Source: Chitinophaga sp. XS-30 (GTDB lineage Bacteria > Bacteroidota > Bacteroidia > Chitinophagales > Chitinophagaceae). Taken from it: a stretch of DNA of 64,000 nucleotides. Under the pieces are notes generated by a model, which was not told where the DNA came from, ran no database searches, and saw only the letters and a list, made by a program, of their open reading frames with translations. The stretch is from contig NZ_CP043006.1 of NCBI RefSeq assembly GCF_008086345.1, forward strand, positions 62,001 through 126,000, given 5' to 3'. The position numbers and the translations under genes were made by a program. Each line of letters starts with the position of its first letter. Positions within the stretch are counted from its first letter, which is position 1. Of the stretch, positions 35,479-44,404 are shown in pieces.

Positions 35479-38469
35479 ATGAGTGTAATCCCTAACGCTA
35501 ACAATCAAGTTGATGCAGGTTCCATCTGGCATCGATGGGACCCACATATTCACGCACCCGGTACGGTTCTAAACGACCAATATACTGGCGCCGATCCGTG
35601 GGAAGACTTTCTAACCAAAATTGAACAAAGCAACCCTTCTATTCGTGCTATTGGAATAACGGATTATTATTCAGTTAATTGCTATGAGGACGTTCTCAAA
35701 CGAAAGAATGCTGGACGTATTAAAAATGTGGAGTTTATCTTTCCAAATGTGGAGTTGCGGCTTACAAATGGAGTGCCAGGAAAATCTGCAATCAATCTTC
35801 ATCTTTTAGTATCGCCAGACAATCCCCATCACCTCGCCGAGATTAGACGTTTTTTAGGCAATATAACCTTCAAAACAGGAGACGCTATCTTTAGATGTGA
35901 GAAAAATGATCTTATCCGACTTGGTCGGTATCATGGCGGACCGCAACTAAGTGAAAAATCTGCTCTTGAAATCGGCACTAACCAGTTTAAAGTTGACTTC
36001 CAAAACTTGATCACCTTAATAAAAGAAGACACGTGGGCAAAAGAGAATATTCTTTTAGCCGTTTCAGGAAGTTCAAAGGATGGGACTTCAAGCTTACAGG
36101 ACAAAGACAGTTCCTTTGGAGCCACACGGAAATCCATTGAGAAGAATTGCCATATTATTTTTTCCAGCCAACCGAGTCAAAGGAAATTCTGGTTAGGGCA
36201 AGGACCCGCCAGCGATCAGGTACTTGAAACAGAATACAACGGCAGAAAACCCTGTATTCATGGATCAGATGCACACCGTCTAGAAATGGTGGGAGCGGTT
36301 GTCGAGGATCGATATACCTGGATTAAGGGGGGGCTCTCCTTTGAATCATTACGTCAAATCTGCCTTGAGCCGGAGCATCGGGTAATTGTCCAAAAGGAGG
36401 CTCCAATCCACGGTATAGATTCACATGTCATCACTAGCTTCCGCGCAGACAATGCTCCTTGGTTTCAACCTTCAGCTATTCCTTTAAATGCAGGCTTAAT
36501 TGCTATCATTGGCGCTCGTGGATCAGGCAAGACAGCATTAGCTGATCTTATCGCATTAGGAGGTCATGCTATCCAGCACCAAGTTTCCGGCGCATCATTT
36601 ATAAATCGCGCTAAAGATTATCTTAATGAAACAGTGGTTAACTTGGATTGGAGAGTTGGGGAAAGTGAAAAAAAGCGGGTTGCAGATTATCATTACGACG
36701 ACATTATGAATCCGGAGAGAGTGCAGTATCTCTCACAACAGTTTGTAGAACGACTATGTTCATCGGAAGGGATTACAGACGAATTAATGAAAGAGATAGA
36801 AAGAGTTATCTTTTCCGCACATGCAGCTGAAGAAAAGCTGGGACACACAGATTTCGCCGCACTGTTGAAGGCTAGGGCAGAGCTGCCATGCAGAAAGAAA
36901 GCCGATGCACAGCTTCTAATTCAGGATGCATCTTTAGCCTACCAGGTTGAAAACACTAAAAGGTCCAATCTTCCACAACTAAAAGCAGATGCTCAGAAAA
37001 AGCAGGTGATGATCGGAAACGATAAAACCAGTCGGCTGAATTTGGTCAATCAAAGACAGACTGCAACAATGCAGGAATATTCAGATGTAGCATTAGCGTT
37101 CGCGACGGTCGAAAAGAGTTTAGAATTAGCACAAAAGCAGGAACAGTCCATAAAGCTTTTGCTACAACAAATCACAAGTGCCAGAACATCAGTGTTCCCC
37201 AACTACACCAATAAATTGAAGTTAGAGCATTTCGGTGTTAAATTGTCCGATGCAGAATGGCTATTATTTAGCGTGGATTTTACTGGTGATGTTGATACTC
37301 TACTGCAACAAAAACTACAGAAAGTGAAATCGGATATATTGCGAATTCGAGGAAATGTACCTCCCGCCCAACCACCATTTTCAACGGCTTCATTTATCCC
37401 ATCGGGTTCTCAATTGACTGCACAAAGCTATAGCTTACTGAATAATGAGCTTTTACGTTTAAAGCATTTTATCGGAGTTGACACGGAAAATGGAAAAAAA
37501 TACACCCTCTTAACGGACAAAATTCAGAAAGCAGAGACTGATTTAGCAGGATTGCAAGCTGCGATTCTCGATGCCGAGGGAGCCGACCAGAGAATAGTTC
37601 AGATTAATAACAGAAGAAAAGATGCATACAAAGAAGTCTTTGAGGCTCTTATTGAGGAGCAGCAAATTTTGGAAGAATTATATCGACCTTTACAAGCGAA
37701 CTTGAGTAAACAGACAGGATCATTAGGAAAGTTATCTTTTGTAGTTCAAAGAACAGCTGATATCAATGTCTGGGCTGAAGAAGGAGAAAGCCTTTTAGAC
37801 CTGCGGAAAAATGGTTCGTTTAGAGGGAAGGGAGAGCTATTAAGGATTGCAGCGTCTTTATTGAAACATGTTTGGGAGAATGGAAGTGCTATGGAAGTTG
37901 CAGAAGCGCATGCAAAATTTCTGGACAAGTATAGAGAAAGCTTTATTGAACATTGCCCTATAGATTCCGCTCAGAAAGACGAACGAAGGCGTTGGGCTAA
38001 AGCTATTTCCGAATGGCTGTATAGCACTGGTCATATTTCTATTAGCTATGGTGTACAATATGAAGGTGTTGACATACAACAGTTGTCACCTGGCACAAGA
38101 GGCATAGTACTATTATTGTTATACTTGGCTATTGATCAGGAAGATGTACGCCCATTAATAATTGATCAGCCTGAAGAAAATCTTGATCCGAAGTCAATCT
38201 TCGAAGAGTTAGTTCCATTATTTCGAAAAGCAAAATTACGACGTCAAATAATTATTGTCACCCACAATGCAAATTTAGTAGTAAATACCGATGCAGACCA
38301 AGTAATAGTAGCTAGTCGTGGTGCCCACCGATCAGGTCAACTTCCAATTCTAAGTTATGTGAGTGGAGGACTGGAAGATCGGAAGATACGACAGCATGTC
38401 TGCGGAATTCTTGAAGGAGGGGAGGTAGCTTTTAAAGAGCGTGCTAAACGCTTGAGAGTAGTACTTTAG
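35479..38469 (+). CDS. PHP-domain/SMC-like AAA ATPase fusion (TrlF-like)
   Basis: The 996-residue protein has an N-terminal PHP-type phosphoesterase domain (WDPHIHAPGT with H23 and H25, GITDYYSVN, HGSDAH at 261-266). An ABC/SMC-type ATPase follows: Walker A GARGSGK (345-351), a long helical or coiled-coil insert with many Gln and Lys (~450-760), Walker B-like LIIDQPEENLDP (D896) and the switch H929 (IIVTHNANLVV). The architecture matches TrlF-like ATPases. The ATPase may load on DNA or RNA and the PHP domain may cut or dephosphorylate it. It follows the Shedu gene by 66 bp, so both are probably one operon. Confidence 0.85.
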   Translation: MSVIPNANNQVDAGSIWHRWDPHIHAPGTVLNDQYTGADPWEDFLTKIEQSNPSIRAIGITDYYSVNCYEDVLKRKNAGRIKNVEFIFPNVELRLTNGVPGKSAINLHLLVSPDNPHHLAEIRRFLGNITFKTGDAIFRCEKNDLIRLGRYHGGPQLSEKSALEIGTNQFKVDFQNLITLIKEDTWAKENILLAVSGSSKDGTSSLQDKDSSFGATRKSIEKNCHIIFSSQPSQRKFWLGQGPASDQVLETEYNGRKPCIHGSDAHRLEMVGAVVEDRYTWIKGGLSFESLRQICLEPEHRVIVQKEAPIHGIDSHVITSFRADNAPWFQPSAIPLNAGLIAIIGARGSGKTALADLIALGGHAIQHQVSGASFINRAKDYLNETVVNLDWRVGESEKKRVADYHYDDIMNPERVQYLSQQFVERLCSSEGITDELMKEIERVIFSAHAAEEKLGHTDFAALLKARAELPCRKKADAQLLIQDASLAYQVENTKRSNLPQLKADAQKKQVMIGNDKTSRLNLVNQRQTATMQEYSDVALAFATVEKSLELAQKQEQSIKLLLQQITSARTSVFPNYTNKLKLEHFGVKLSDAEWLLFSVDFTGDVDTLLQQKLQKVKSDILRIRGNVPPAQPPFSTASFIPSGSQLTAQSYSLLNNELLRLKHFIGVDTENGKKYTLLTDKIQKAETDLAGLQAAILDAEGADQRIVQINNRRKDAYKEVFEALIEEQQILEELYRPLQANLSKQTGSLGKLSFVVQRTADINVWAEEGESLLDLRKNGSFRGKGELLRIAASLLKHVWENGSAMEVAEAHAKFLDKYRESFIEHCPIDSAQKDERRRWAKAISEWLYSTGHISISYGVQYEGVDIQQLSPGTRGIVLLLLYLAIDQEDVRPLIIDQPEENLDPKSIFEELVPLFRKAKLRRQIIIVTHNANLVVNTDADQVIVASRGAHRSGQLPILSYVSGGLEDRKIRQHVCGILEGGEVAFKERAKRLRVVL

Positions 38470-38614
38470 ATGTTCATTATAGGATATACTATTCAAGTCG
38501 TGATAATGACGTTGTTTCATTTAGCCGCTTGCTACATAGGGTACTGGAAGGTTCATTTGCGCCACGTGCAAACTTTCGCATAATGTTTTGTTACTGTTTG
38601 GCCTAAACAATAAT

Positions 38615-39202
38615 ATGATGAAAACAAAAAACATTGAGGACTTTTTATTGACAGGAACAGTCACTGTCGGACAAGCACGAAAGTGGATCAAAGTAAAAGA
38701 CGAGGCTGCCAAAAGTGACTTAATTAAACTTATATACCATAGGTTTAGCAATCGGTATGTTAAACACCTTCATCACATTGACAGTGGCTTTCTTAAAATG
38801 GCGGTTTCCTGCTTAATGATAGAAACTTTAGAGTCATTTCGACAAGGAAAGAAGGATACAAAAGGTAAAGGTGTAGGTCAAAAGATGTTCAAAGATTTTT
38901 TTACAACCGAAGAGAAGTTGTTTCCTGGGTTTAAAGATATTGCGCCAGATTTTTATTCAAGTATTCGTTGTGGCATTATGCATCAAGCAGAAACAACAAA
39001 TGCATGGAGGGTCTTAAGAAAAGGCGATTTGCTTGATAAAGAGAATAGAACTATTAATTCCACAAAGTTTGTGGAAGCATTAGACAAAGCTTTGGGTAAT
39101 TACGTTGACAGCTTAAAAGCAAGCGACTTTAGTGCGGTGATTTGGAAGAATGCAATTTTTAAGATCGAGGATGTTTGCAAAAACTGCAAAGTAATCCGAT
39201 AA
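38615..39202 (+). CDS. HEPN-like protein with R-x4-H motif, family not named
   Basis: ATG 38615 (or 38618) is preferred over the TTG at 38588. The ~195-residue helical protein contains SIRCGIMHQAETTNAW, where R-x4-H (RCGIM-H) matches the catalytic signature of HEPN ribonucleases, and FLKMAVSCLMIETLESFRQG and DFFTTEEKLFPGFKDIAPDF before it. I do not recognise a named family. It is followed 12 bp later by another HEPN-like gene and preceded by the Shedu/PHP-ATPase genes. A defence or abortive-infection role is inferred from position and motif only. Confidence 0.55.
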   Translation: MMKTKNIEDFLLTGTVTVGQARKWIKVKDEAAKSDLIKLIYHRFSNRYVKHLHHIDSGFLKMAVSCLMIETLESFRQGKKDTKGKGVGQKMFKDFFTTEEKLFPGFKDIAPDFYSSIRCGIMHQAETTNAWRVLRKGDLLDKENRTINSTKFVEALDKALGNYVDSLKASDFSAVIWKNAIFKIEDVCKNCKVIR

Positions 39203-39214
39203 CTGCAAAGTCAA

Positions 39215-39961
39215 ATGCTCACAATTCAAGAAAGAATTTCATTCAATGGTCTTAGGACAGATTTTTACAAGAGTGCCAGAATGCTCTATTTGCAAGATCA
39301 ATTATGGACTGGATCAATGCTTTTTGGTTACGCAATTGAATCAATTTTAAAACAAACGCTTTTAGAACTCGGAAATAAAAAACATAAACTTCAGCATTCA
39401 CATGATTTAAAGTTGCTTTTTAATTCTTGTAAAGAGAAAGGAGTGTTCAACGACGTTAATGTCCCCGACGATTTCATTGACTTCTCGAATAGCCTTTTTC
39501 AAATGAGGTATCCGTCAACGGTTATTAAAGAGTCGCACAAAGCTTACGACAGAAACAGTATAATTGGATTGCAAAAGACATACTTATTTTGCTATGACGA
39601 CCTATTTCAGCAGCTTGATGAATCTCTTTACAAATTTACAGTTGATCATTACTCGTCAAGTATCTTAAAAATCTTTGCTGGCATAAACGATTCTGATAAG
39701 CTATATGGACTTTACTTTAATTGCCCTGTCTTAAAAAAGTACGACAAATATAAAAAAATGACGCATAGTTTCTTTCCGGAAAATAAAAGCGCGTTGAAGC
39801 TACTAGAAAATGATGCGAATTATTTTTGGACAGATGGAAGTAATTATAACATCTATGCAGGACTTGAATATTATTCGCAATCAGAAGAACTTTCGAGGTT
39901 TAAATTTCCCGGCAAGGTTCATAGAGACAAAAATGGAAATATTACTGCATTTGAATTCTAA
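39215..39961 (+). CDS. HEPN-domain-like protein
   Basis: The 248-residue protein has a HEPN-type helical pattern in its first half: LYLQDQLWTGSMLFGYAIES, ILKQTLLELGNKKHKLQHSH, DLKLLFNSCKEKG and a QMRYPSTVIKESHKAY loop. Classical R-x4-6-H is not evident, so it may bind the partner rather than cut RNA. The C-terminal part (YFWTDGSNYNIYAGLEYYSQ) is not recognised. The gene starts 12 bp after the previous HEPN-like gene, so they could be a pair (effector and neutraliser, or two subunits). Confidence 0.5.
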   Translation: MLTIQERISFNGLRTDFYKSARMLYLQDQLWTGSMLFGYAIESILKQTLLELGNKKHKLQHSHDLKLLFNSCKEKGVFNDVNVPDDFIDFSNSLFQMRYPSTVIKESHKAYDRNSIIGLQKTYLFCYDDLFQQLDESLYKFTVDHYSSSILKIFAGINDSDKLYGLYFNCPVLKKYDKYKKMTHSFFPENKSALKLLENDANYFWTDGSNYNIYAGLEYYSQSEELSRFKFPGKVHRDKNGNITAFEF

Positions 39962-40008
39962 AGAACAACGGCTAACATGGTTGCTCACTGAATTGTCGGG
40001 TAGAAATT

Positions 40009-41676
40009 TCAGGTAAGATTGTAGATTTTAGCTAAGCCACTGAAGATTTCAGTTGTGTTGTCTTGATAAACACTGTTGTAGCCTACACTCCATGTTTCAA
40101 AGCTGACCATAGCGGAGAAAAAGTCTTTATGCCGTTCCTTATTGTCGTAGTTCTTTTTAGTTCTTCTGACGTAACGATGATAGTCACATATCAGGTTTCG
40201 TAATAATGAACGATCCTTTTTTAAAAGCAGGATGTTTTCCAGAAAGAAGTCGAGATGTATCAGTGTTACATTTTCAATAGATTGAAATTTGTTGACCGTG
40301 CTTTGCGGAAGATTCGGACAATTGGCGATTACATAATCGTTAACAGCTTGTTTGCTGAGGTGGTGATCGGTGTAAACGATTATGGGATAGATGCGCAGCT
40401 TGCTTATCGGTGTTTTCAAATTATATGCAGAGGTTGCGTATTCTGCTAAAAATTCAATGTTTCGATTCAACTGTGCTACGCCCTTCGAGCTACCGGAAAC
40501 ATTTTTATCTATAAAATCTTTGAATCCGTCTATGTCTTTGGCAGAAGTGATCCGATTATTCAAGGCTGCGGATTTTACCTCAATCATGAATACATCCTTC
40601 TCGTTGACTATTAAGGTGACATCCGGCTTTGTTCTATCGTCAGATGGAAGCACCCTAATCCCTTTTGTCTCAAGCGACTTCAGCAGTCTATAGCTAAGAA
40701 ATGATTCAATATATTCTTTACCCCATATTCCCTTCAGAACATGAACGGAATTTACTTTGGATAGATACTTCTCAAAAAGCCTGTTCTTGACTAAATAGTA
40801 ATCCCAACTCTTGGTCGTTATCAGATCAAAGTCGGTAGTGCCAATGAGATATAGGTGATCGTCATTCAGCTTTAAAAACGGAGCGGTAAAGAGACGCTCG
40901 TAGGTAATGCCAGGACAATGAACAGTTGCATCTGTTACGAGGTCAAGCCTGCATAGAAGCGGGTATTTGACATCTTTGTTGCCAATAACAACAATGGGTA
41001 CATCGTTTTTTATCGCTTTCTGATAGGCAATTTCCAGATTCATGAACAATAGTGCGATTTCATACATTGATGAAAGACCAGTAAACGAAACAACTTCCTG
41101 CTCGAAAGCGGGATAGTCATTTCCAAACTTCTCCTTCAAGAATTGGATGTAGATTAGTTGCTTGATGCCCCCAATCCGCGCGTATGCATGCACATTTTCT
41201 GCGTTGAGTTCTTGCATCATTTCCACAGTCCACGCGTCAATATGTCTGAGTTTTTGATTGCCGAGACCTGCGTAGGGGAACTGATGTTCGTTGTAGATGA
41301 GAATGGTGTTCAGGATATCTCTATAAAAAGCAGCTCCAAAAACATCGCTTGCTGCAGCTGTACATGGCTGGTTTAACAGATCCGCCATAATCTTTAGAAC
41401 CACAGTTTTATTCGTAATTCGAATCGCAGATCCATCATCCAGTCGCGTGTCACGCTGCGGGGGCAGAAATTGAATTAGTTTTTCTGCGAACGAATGTTGG
41501 TGGTTGCGTGACATATGCTGGCATACCAGTTTTATGGAGATAAGCATACGAAGAACCATATCCCTGTCCCACTTTAGCAGTCTGGAAACATCCTTTTGCG
41601 GGGTGGGGTCGGGATAGAACTGAGAATAAACAAGCACAGAGGAAATTACTTGCTGCATAAATATTGAAAATTTCAC
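40009..41676 (-). CDS. Large protein with PD-(D/E)XK nuclease-like domain
   Basis: This 555-residue protein is not otherwise recognised. Residues ~345-370 have a restriction-endonuclease-like core: TKPDVTLIVNEKDVFMIEVK, with D352, E366 and K368. The N-terminal ~300 residues are helical with no recognised domain (RHIDAWTVEMMQELNAENVH, FTGLSSMYEIALLFMNLEIA). The nearest match to context is a defence-type nuclease with an N-terminal sensor. It is convergent with the HEPN genes (47 bp apart), with its own upstream region on the far side. Confidence 0.5.
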   Translation of the reverse strand: MKFSIFMQQVISSVLVYSQFYPDPTPQKDVSRLLKWDRDMVLRMLISIKLVCQHMSRNHQHSFAEKLIQFLPPQRDTRLDDGSAIRITNKTVVLKIMADLLNQPCTAAASDVFGAAFYRDILNTILIYNEHQFPYAGLGNQKLRHIDAWTVEMMQELNAENVHAYARIGGIKQLIYIQFLKEKFGNDYPAFEQEVVSFTGLSSMYEIALLFMNLEIAYQKAIKNDVPIVVIGNKDVKYPLLCRLDLVTDATVHCPGITYERLFTAPFLKLNDDHLYLIGTTDFDLITTKSWDYYLVKNRLFEKYLSKVNSVHVLKGIWGKEYIESFLSYRLLKSLETKGIRVLPSDDRTKPDVTLIVNEKDVFMIEVKSAALNNRITSAKDIDGFKDFIDKNVSGSSKGVAQLNRNIEFLAEYATSAYNLKTPISKLRIYPIIVYTDHHLSKQAVNDYVIANCPNLPQSTVNKFQSIENVTLIHLDFFLENILLLKKDRSLLRNLICDYHRYVRRTKKNYDNKERHKDFFSAMVSFETWSVGYNSVYQDNTTEIFSGLAKIYNLT

Positions 41677-41932
41677 TCATGAACATATCGCTGGAATTCG
41701 TGAATCAGGAAATATACACCCCGGATATGATTCCTGAATTGACTATTATTATATAGATCACGGCCATACATAAAAATAAACAATCCGGCAGATATTTGTT
41801 ACTAAAAAGCATGATACCGCTAGATTGTATAGTTAATAGTCCGCCAAGTACAACTGTAATATACCTGGTGTAGTACCCCATAGCGAATATCTAATGGCTG
41901 TTCACCAACTTTGTATGAGCATACAAAACCCA

Positions 41933-41947
41933 CGCGGCGAAGCCGCG
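41933..41947. terminator. GC-rich terminator hairpin at the 3' end of the conjugative-element operon
   Basis: A stem CGCGGC (41933-41938) with GCCGCG (41942-41947) and a 3-nt loop lies just after the stop of the 41956-42354 gene. On the minus strand it is followed by TGGGTTTTG, fitting a terminator for that operon. On the plus strand it is followed by ATTTTTT. Confidence 0.6.
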
Positions 41948-41955
41948 CGATTTTT

Positions 41956-42354
41956 TCATTTCACCCCATATCGTTGCCGGAGCTGCCCGACCCTGATTTC
42001 CAGCGCGTCTTCCTCCTGTTGTAAAAATTCATCAGCAAATATCAAATTAGAGGCTATAATGAAAGCCTTCCGCTTTTCCGCCTTGTTGGTAGCCTTCTTT
42101 ACGGCTGTGGCGAAACGCTGTTCCGGAGACCGGGTTTTGGGTATTCTTGTCTCTGCCTGTGACCAATATACCGTGAGGTTTTCTAAGCCCAGACGTGCGC
42201 ACAGGCGATGCTCTATCCGTGCAAGCCGTTGCGCAAATTCCGGATCGGCGAAATGATCTCCGGTGATGCTTCCTAAATAATAGTCCCCACGCCTGCCATG
42301 CCGGGATAAAGCAACCTGTGAAGCACCATAAAACTTAAAATTTCCTATTGCCAT
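41956..42354 (-). CDS. Unrecognised element protein (last gene of the PRTRC operon)
   Basis: This 132-residue basic protein (MAIGNFKFYGASQVALSRHG, then ADPEFAQRLARIEHRLCARL and ADEFLQQEEDALEIRVGQLR) is not recognised. It is mostly helical and Arg-rich towards the C-terminus, consistent with a small nucleic-acid-associated protein, but no motif supports this. It is the last gene before a GC-rich terminator and follows the next gene by 18 bp, so it is in the PRTRC operon. Confidence 0.5.
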   Translation of the reverse strand: MAIGNFKFYGASQVALSRHGRRGDYYLGSITGDHFADPEFAQRLARIEHRLCARLGLENLTVYWSQAETRIPKTRSPEQRFATAVKKATNKAEKRKAFIIASNLIFADEFLQQEEDALEIRVGQLRQRYGVK

Positions 42355-42372
42355 GGTAAAACTGTAAGCTGG

Positions 42373-42855
42373 TTAAAATAGGCGTAGCTGACCGCTGCTG
42401 TGTGATGGATAATCCGCATCCAATCTCTCACAGATGGATTTCCATTCCGGGTGATCGAACTGGCGGTAGTTGTAGATTTCGCCAGCCGTTTTGTACTTCC
42501 GAAAGATGTATCGGAAGTAGCCCTTCTCCCTCTCTATTTCCTCGTCAGTGGGATAAATTGCCGCCACGAGTTTACTATATCCTTTATGTTTTAATGATCT
42601 CCTAACGGTACCGTAGCCGTCAGGTGATAAGACAAGGCAGGTAACGAACGAAAAGTCGTTCTGGTTGTTAGTTGATGTTTTTCTGAACTTACCATAGGTT
42701 GCGCGAAAGCCCCAACCTCGTACAAACTGTTTTCCCTGAACGACCTCCACACCGTTCCTTCTCCTACGTTGCCGGGATCGCTTCGGTTTATAGGAAATAA
42801 AAATCAAGGGAAACATATCTTGTATTATCTGTGGATATTGATAACGCTGTTCCAT
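42373..42855 (-). CDS. Unrecognised element protein in the PRTRC operon
   Basis: This 160-residue protein has a basic N-terminal part (SYKPKRSRQRRRRNGVEVVQ), a central stretch (FSFVTCLVLSPDGYGTVRRS) and a helical tail (EEIEREKGYFRYIFRKYKTA). I do not recognise it. It lies 20 bp after the ThiF gene and 18 bp before the last gene of the operon, so it is probably cotranscribed with PRTRC genes. It could be part of that system, but this is context only. Confidence 0.5.
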   Translation of the reverse strand: MEQRYQYPQIIQDMFPLIFISYKPKRSRQRRRRNGVEVVQGKQFVRGWGFRATYGKFRKTSTNNQNDFSFVTCLVLSPDGYGTVRRSLKHKGYSKLVAAIYPTDEEIEREKGYFRYIFRKYKTAGEIYNYRQFDHPEWKSICERLDADYPSHSSGQLRLF

Positions 42856-42875
42856 AATTCTTGTTTGATGGCAAC

Positions 42876-43700
42876 CTACTCCACCCTTAACGCCGTATGC
42901 CTAAACCTTTCCAGATTAATAAACACGCCCCGAACATCAGTCATTGCCCTGCGGATCAAATCGCGCAGCAACTGGCACCCATCTGCCGCTATAGCGGGAT
43001 TGATGAACAGGTCTTGTTTTTCAAGGGCTTCTACGAGTGAGCAGCTCGGCGTGTTTTGTTCCGAAGGGCGTTGCGCTTTCAGCACTTTTCCAAACTCTTT
43101 AATGACCGTGGGCAGGCGGGGAACGGGTTTGTAAAGATTGGATTTCGGCTGTTTAACATCATAAACCGTTGAAAGGATGACCTGCCCGGTGGTTTCGGCG
43201 TTGCCCAAATCCATCCAGTAGATTGGCTGGTCACGGTGCCAGCGGAATTTCTCATGAAAATGGGAGAGCATTTCTCCTATCTCAAAACGTGCTTTAATGG
43301 TATCTACACAACTGATGGTAATGGTGGCGGTTGCGGCTTCTACTTCGTTCAAATAATCGGCGGTAGCTTTCTCGTAGCGACAGGGGATTCCTTTCCAGTT
43401 TAATCCCATTGCCCGGTTAATGCGGCTGATTAAAGTAGGGGCTTTATCCAGCCCTATTTCAGCATCAAAGAAAAGCTGACGGGCTACGTTAGCGGCACTG
43501 ATCGTATCCCTGTCTATCAGCCTGACCTGAAAGCCCGGATGCCCGGAGGCTTGCAGCGCACGGTGCAGGCGGGAAAGTCCACTGACCAGAAAGGAACCGG
43601 TAGCCCCCGCTCCTATTACATTGACACTGATTGGATTCGTAGGCCGGATCAGGGCTTCGTGTGCAAAATGCATTTTGGGTAGTGTTATCGTTTTTTTCAT
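42876..43700 (-). CDS. PRTRC system ThiF-family protein (E1-like adenylating enzyme)
   Basis: ATG 43700 is chosen over 43781 because the fold begins there and it overlaps the previous gene by 4 bp (ATGA). The ~274-residue protein has the E1/ThiF nucleotide site: NVIGAGATGS (30-36), LIDRDTISAANVARQ (D63, D65, N71, R74), LDKAP (K86) and ISCVDTIKAR (C131, D133). It belongs to the PRTRC ThiF subfamily. E1-like proteins adenylate the C-terminal glycine of a ubiquitin-like protein; protein C of the same operon is the likely substrate. Whether it also forms a thioester is not shown. Confidence 0.9.
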   Translation of the reverse strand: MKKTITLPKMHFAHEALIRPTNPISVNVIGAGATGSFLVSGLSRLHRALQASGHPGFQVRLIDRDTISAANVARQLFFDAEIGLDKAPTLISRINRAMGLNWKGIPCRYEKATADYLNEVEAATATITISCVDTIKARFEIGEMLSHFHEKFRWHRDQPIYWMDLGNAETTGQVILSTVYDVKQPKSNLYKPVPRLPTVIKEFGKVLKAQRPSEQNTPSCSLVEALEKQDLFINPAIAADGCQLLRDLIRRAMTDVRGVFINLERFRHTALRVE

Positions 43701-44404
43701 AATAGTTTCTTTAAAGTGACTGACTGTTTGCGCAAGGCTTCCACTGGAAACCGGGCATCCGTATCTATGAGTTTTTTCCAACAGCTAACTATATTACCAG
43801 TGAGTGGCGAACGCCCCATATTGCTGTGGGAAAAATAGCTGCTGAAGAAATATTTCTCCCATTTGTACATAAACGTTTCCAGCGATACGGTTTCGGGAAT
43901 ATCAATTTTCACGGTTCCCATACAAACGTCTCCTTTGGCGTTGGTGTTGAAAAAAGGTGCGTGGTATAAAACCGTCATAGTATCCGGCTTTGTTTCGGTA
44001 CGCAGGGCAAAAATGCGGAGACTCTTCCGGCTGGCTACCCACAACAAAGGTGGTGTCCATGCTTTGCCGGAGGGAATTTTCAGGTTTTCAGAAAAGTAGA
44101 GCTGTCGTTGTATTGCCGGAGTGTGCCAGATTGCGCTGCCTTCATCTTTCGCGGAGAGGTGCAATACCTGATCGGGCATTATCCCTTTCGGGAGCAGGAA
44201 ATGCGAAGGGTTGTCAGTATTGGACAGGATGCGGCCAAGCGAACTCGCCTCGGCAGCACCCAATGGATGGGCATTGATGGGGCGTCCGCTCGGTGACGGA
44301 TCATAGCTTTCAACATGGTATTGGTCTTTTTGCTGGTGGCAGTAGATGGCCAGAAATTTGACTGGTGTAAAATCTTCATTAAAGGTGTCGGCTATACAAT
44401 TCAT
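43697..44404 (-). CDS. PRTRC system protein B (E2-like)
   Basis: The 235-residue protein matches PRTRC protein B, a family grouped with prokaryotic E2-like (UBC) folds. The candidate catalytic cysteine is C161 in APFFNTNAKGDVCMGTV, the expected place after an FxN-type turn. The N-terminal stretch (AIYCHQQKDQYHVESYDP) and the tail (GNIVSCWKKLIDTDARFP) fit the family. It lies between protein F and ThiF genes with 4-bp overlaps at both ends, so it is translationally coupled to both. Probable role: receives a ubiquitin-like protein from the E1-like partner. Confidence 0.85.
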   Translation of the reverse strand: MNCIADTFNEDFTPVKFLAIYCHQQKDQYHVESYDPSPSGRPINAHPLGAAEASSLGRILSNTDNPSHFLLPKGIMPDQVLHLSAKDEGSAIWHTPAIQRQLYFSENLKIPSGKAWTPPLLWVASRKSLRIFALRTETKPDTMTVLYHAPFFNTNAKGDVCMGTVKIDIPETVSLETFMYKWEKYFFSSYFSHSNMGRSPLTGNIVSCWKKLIDTDARFPVEALRKQSVTLKKLL

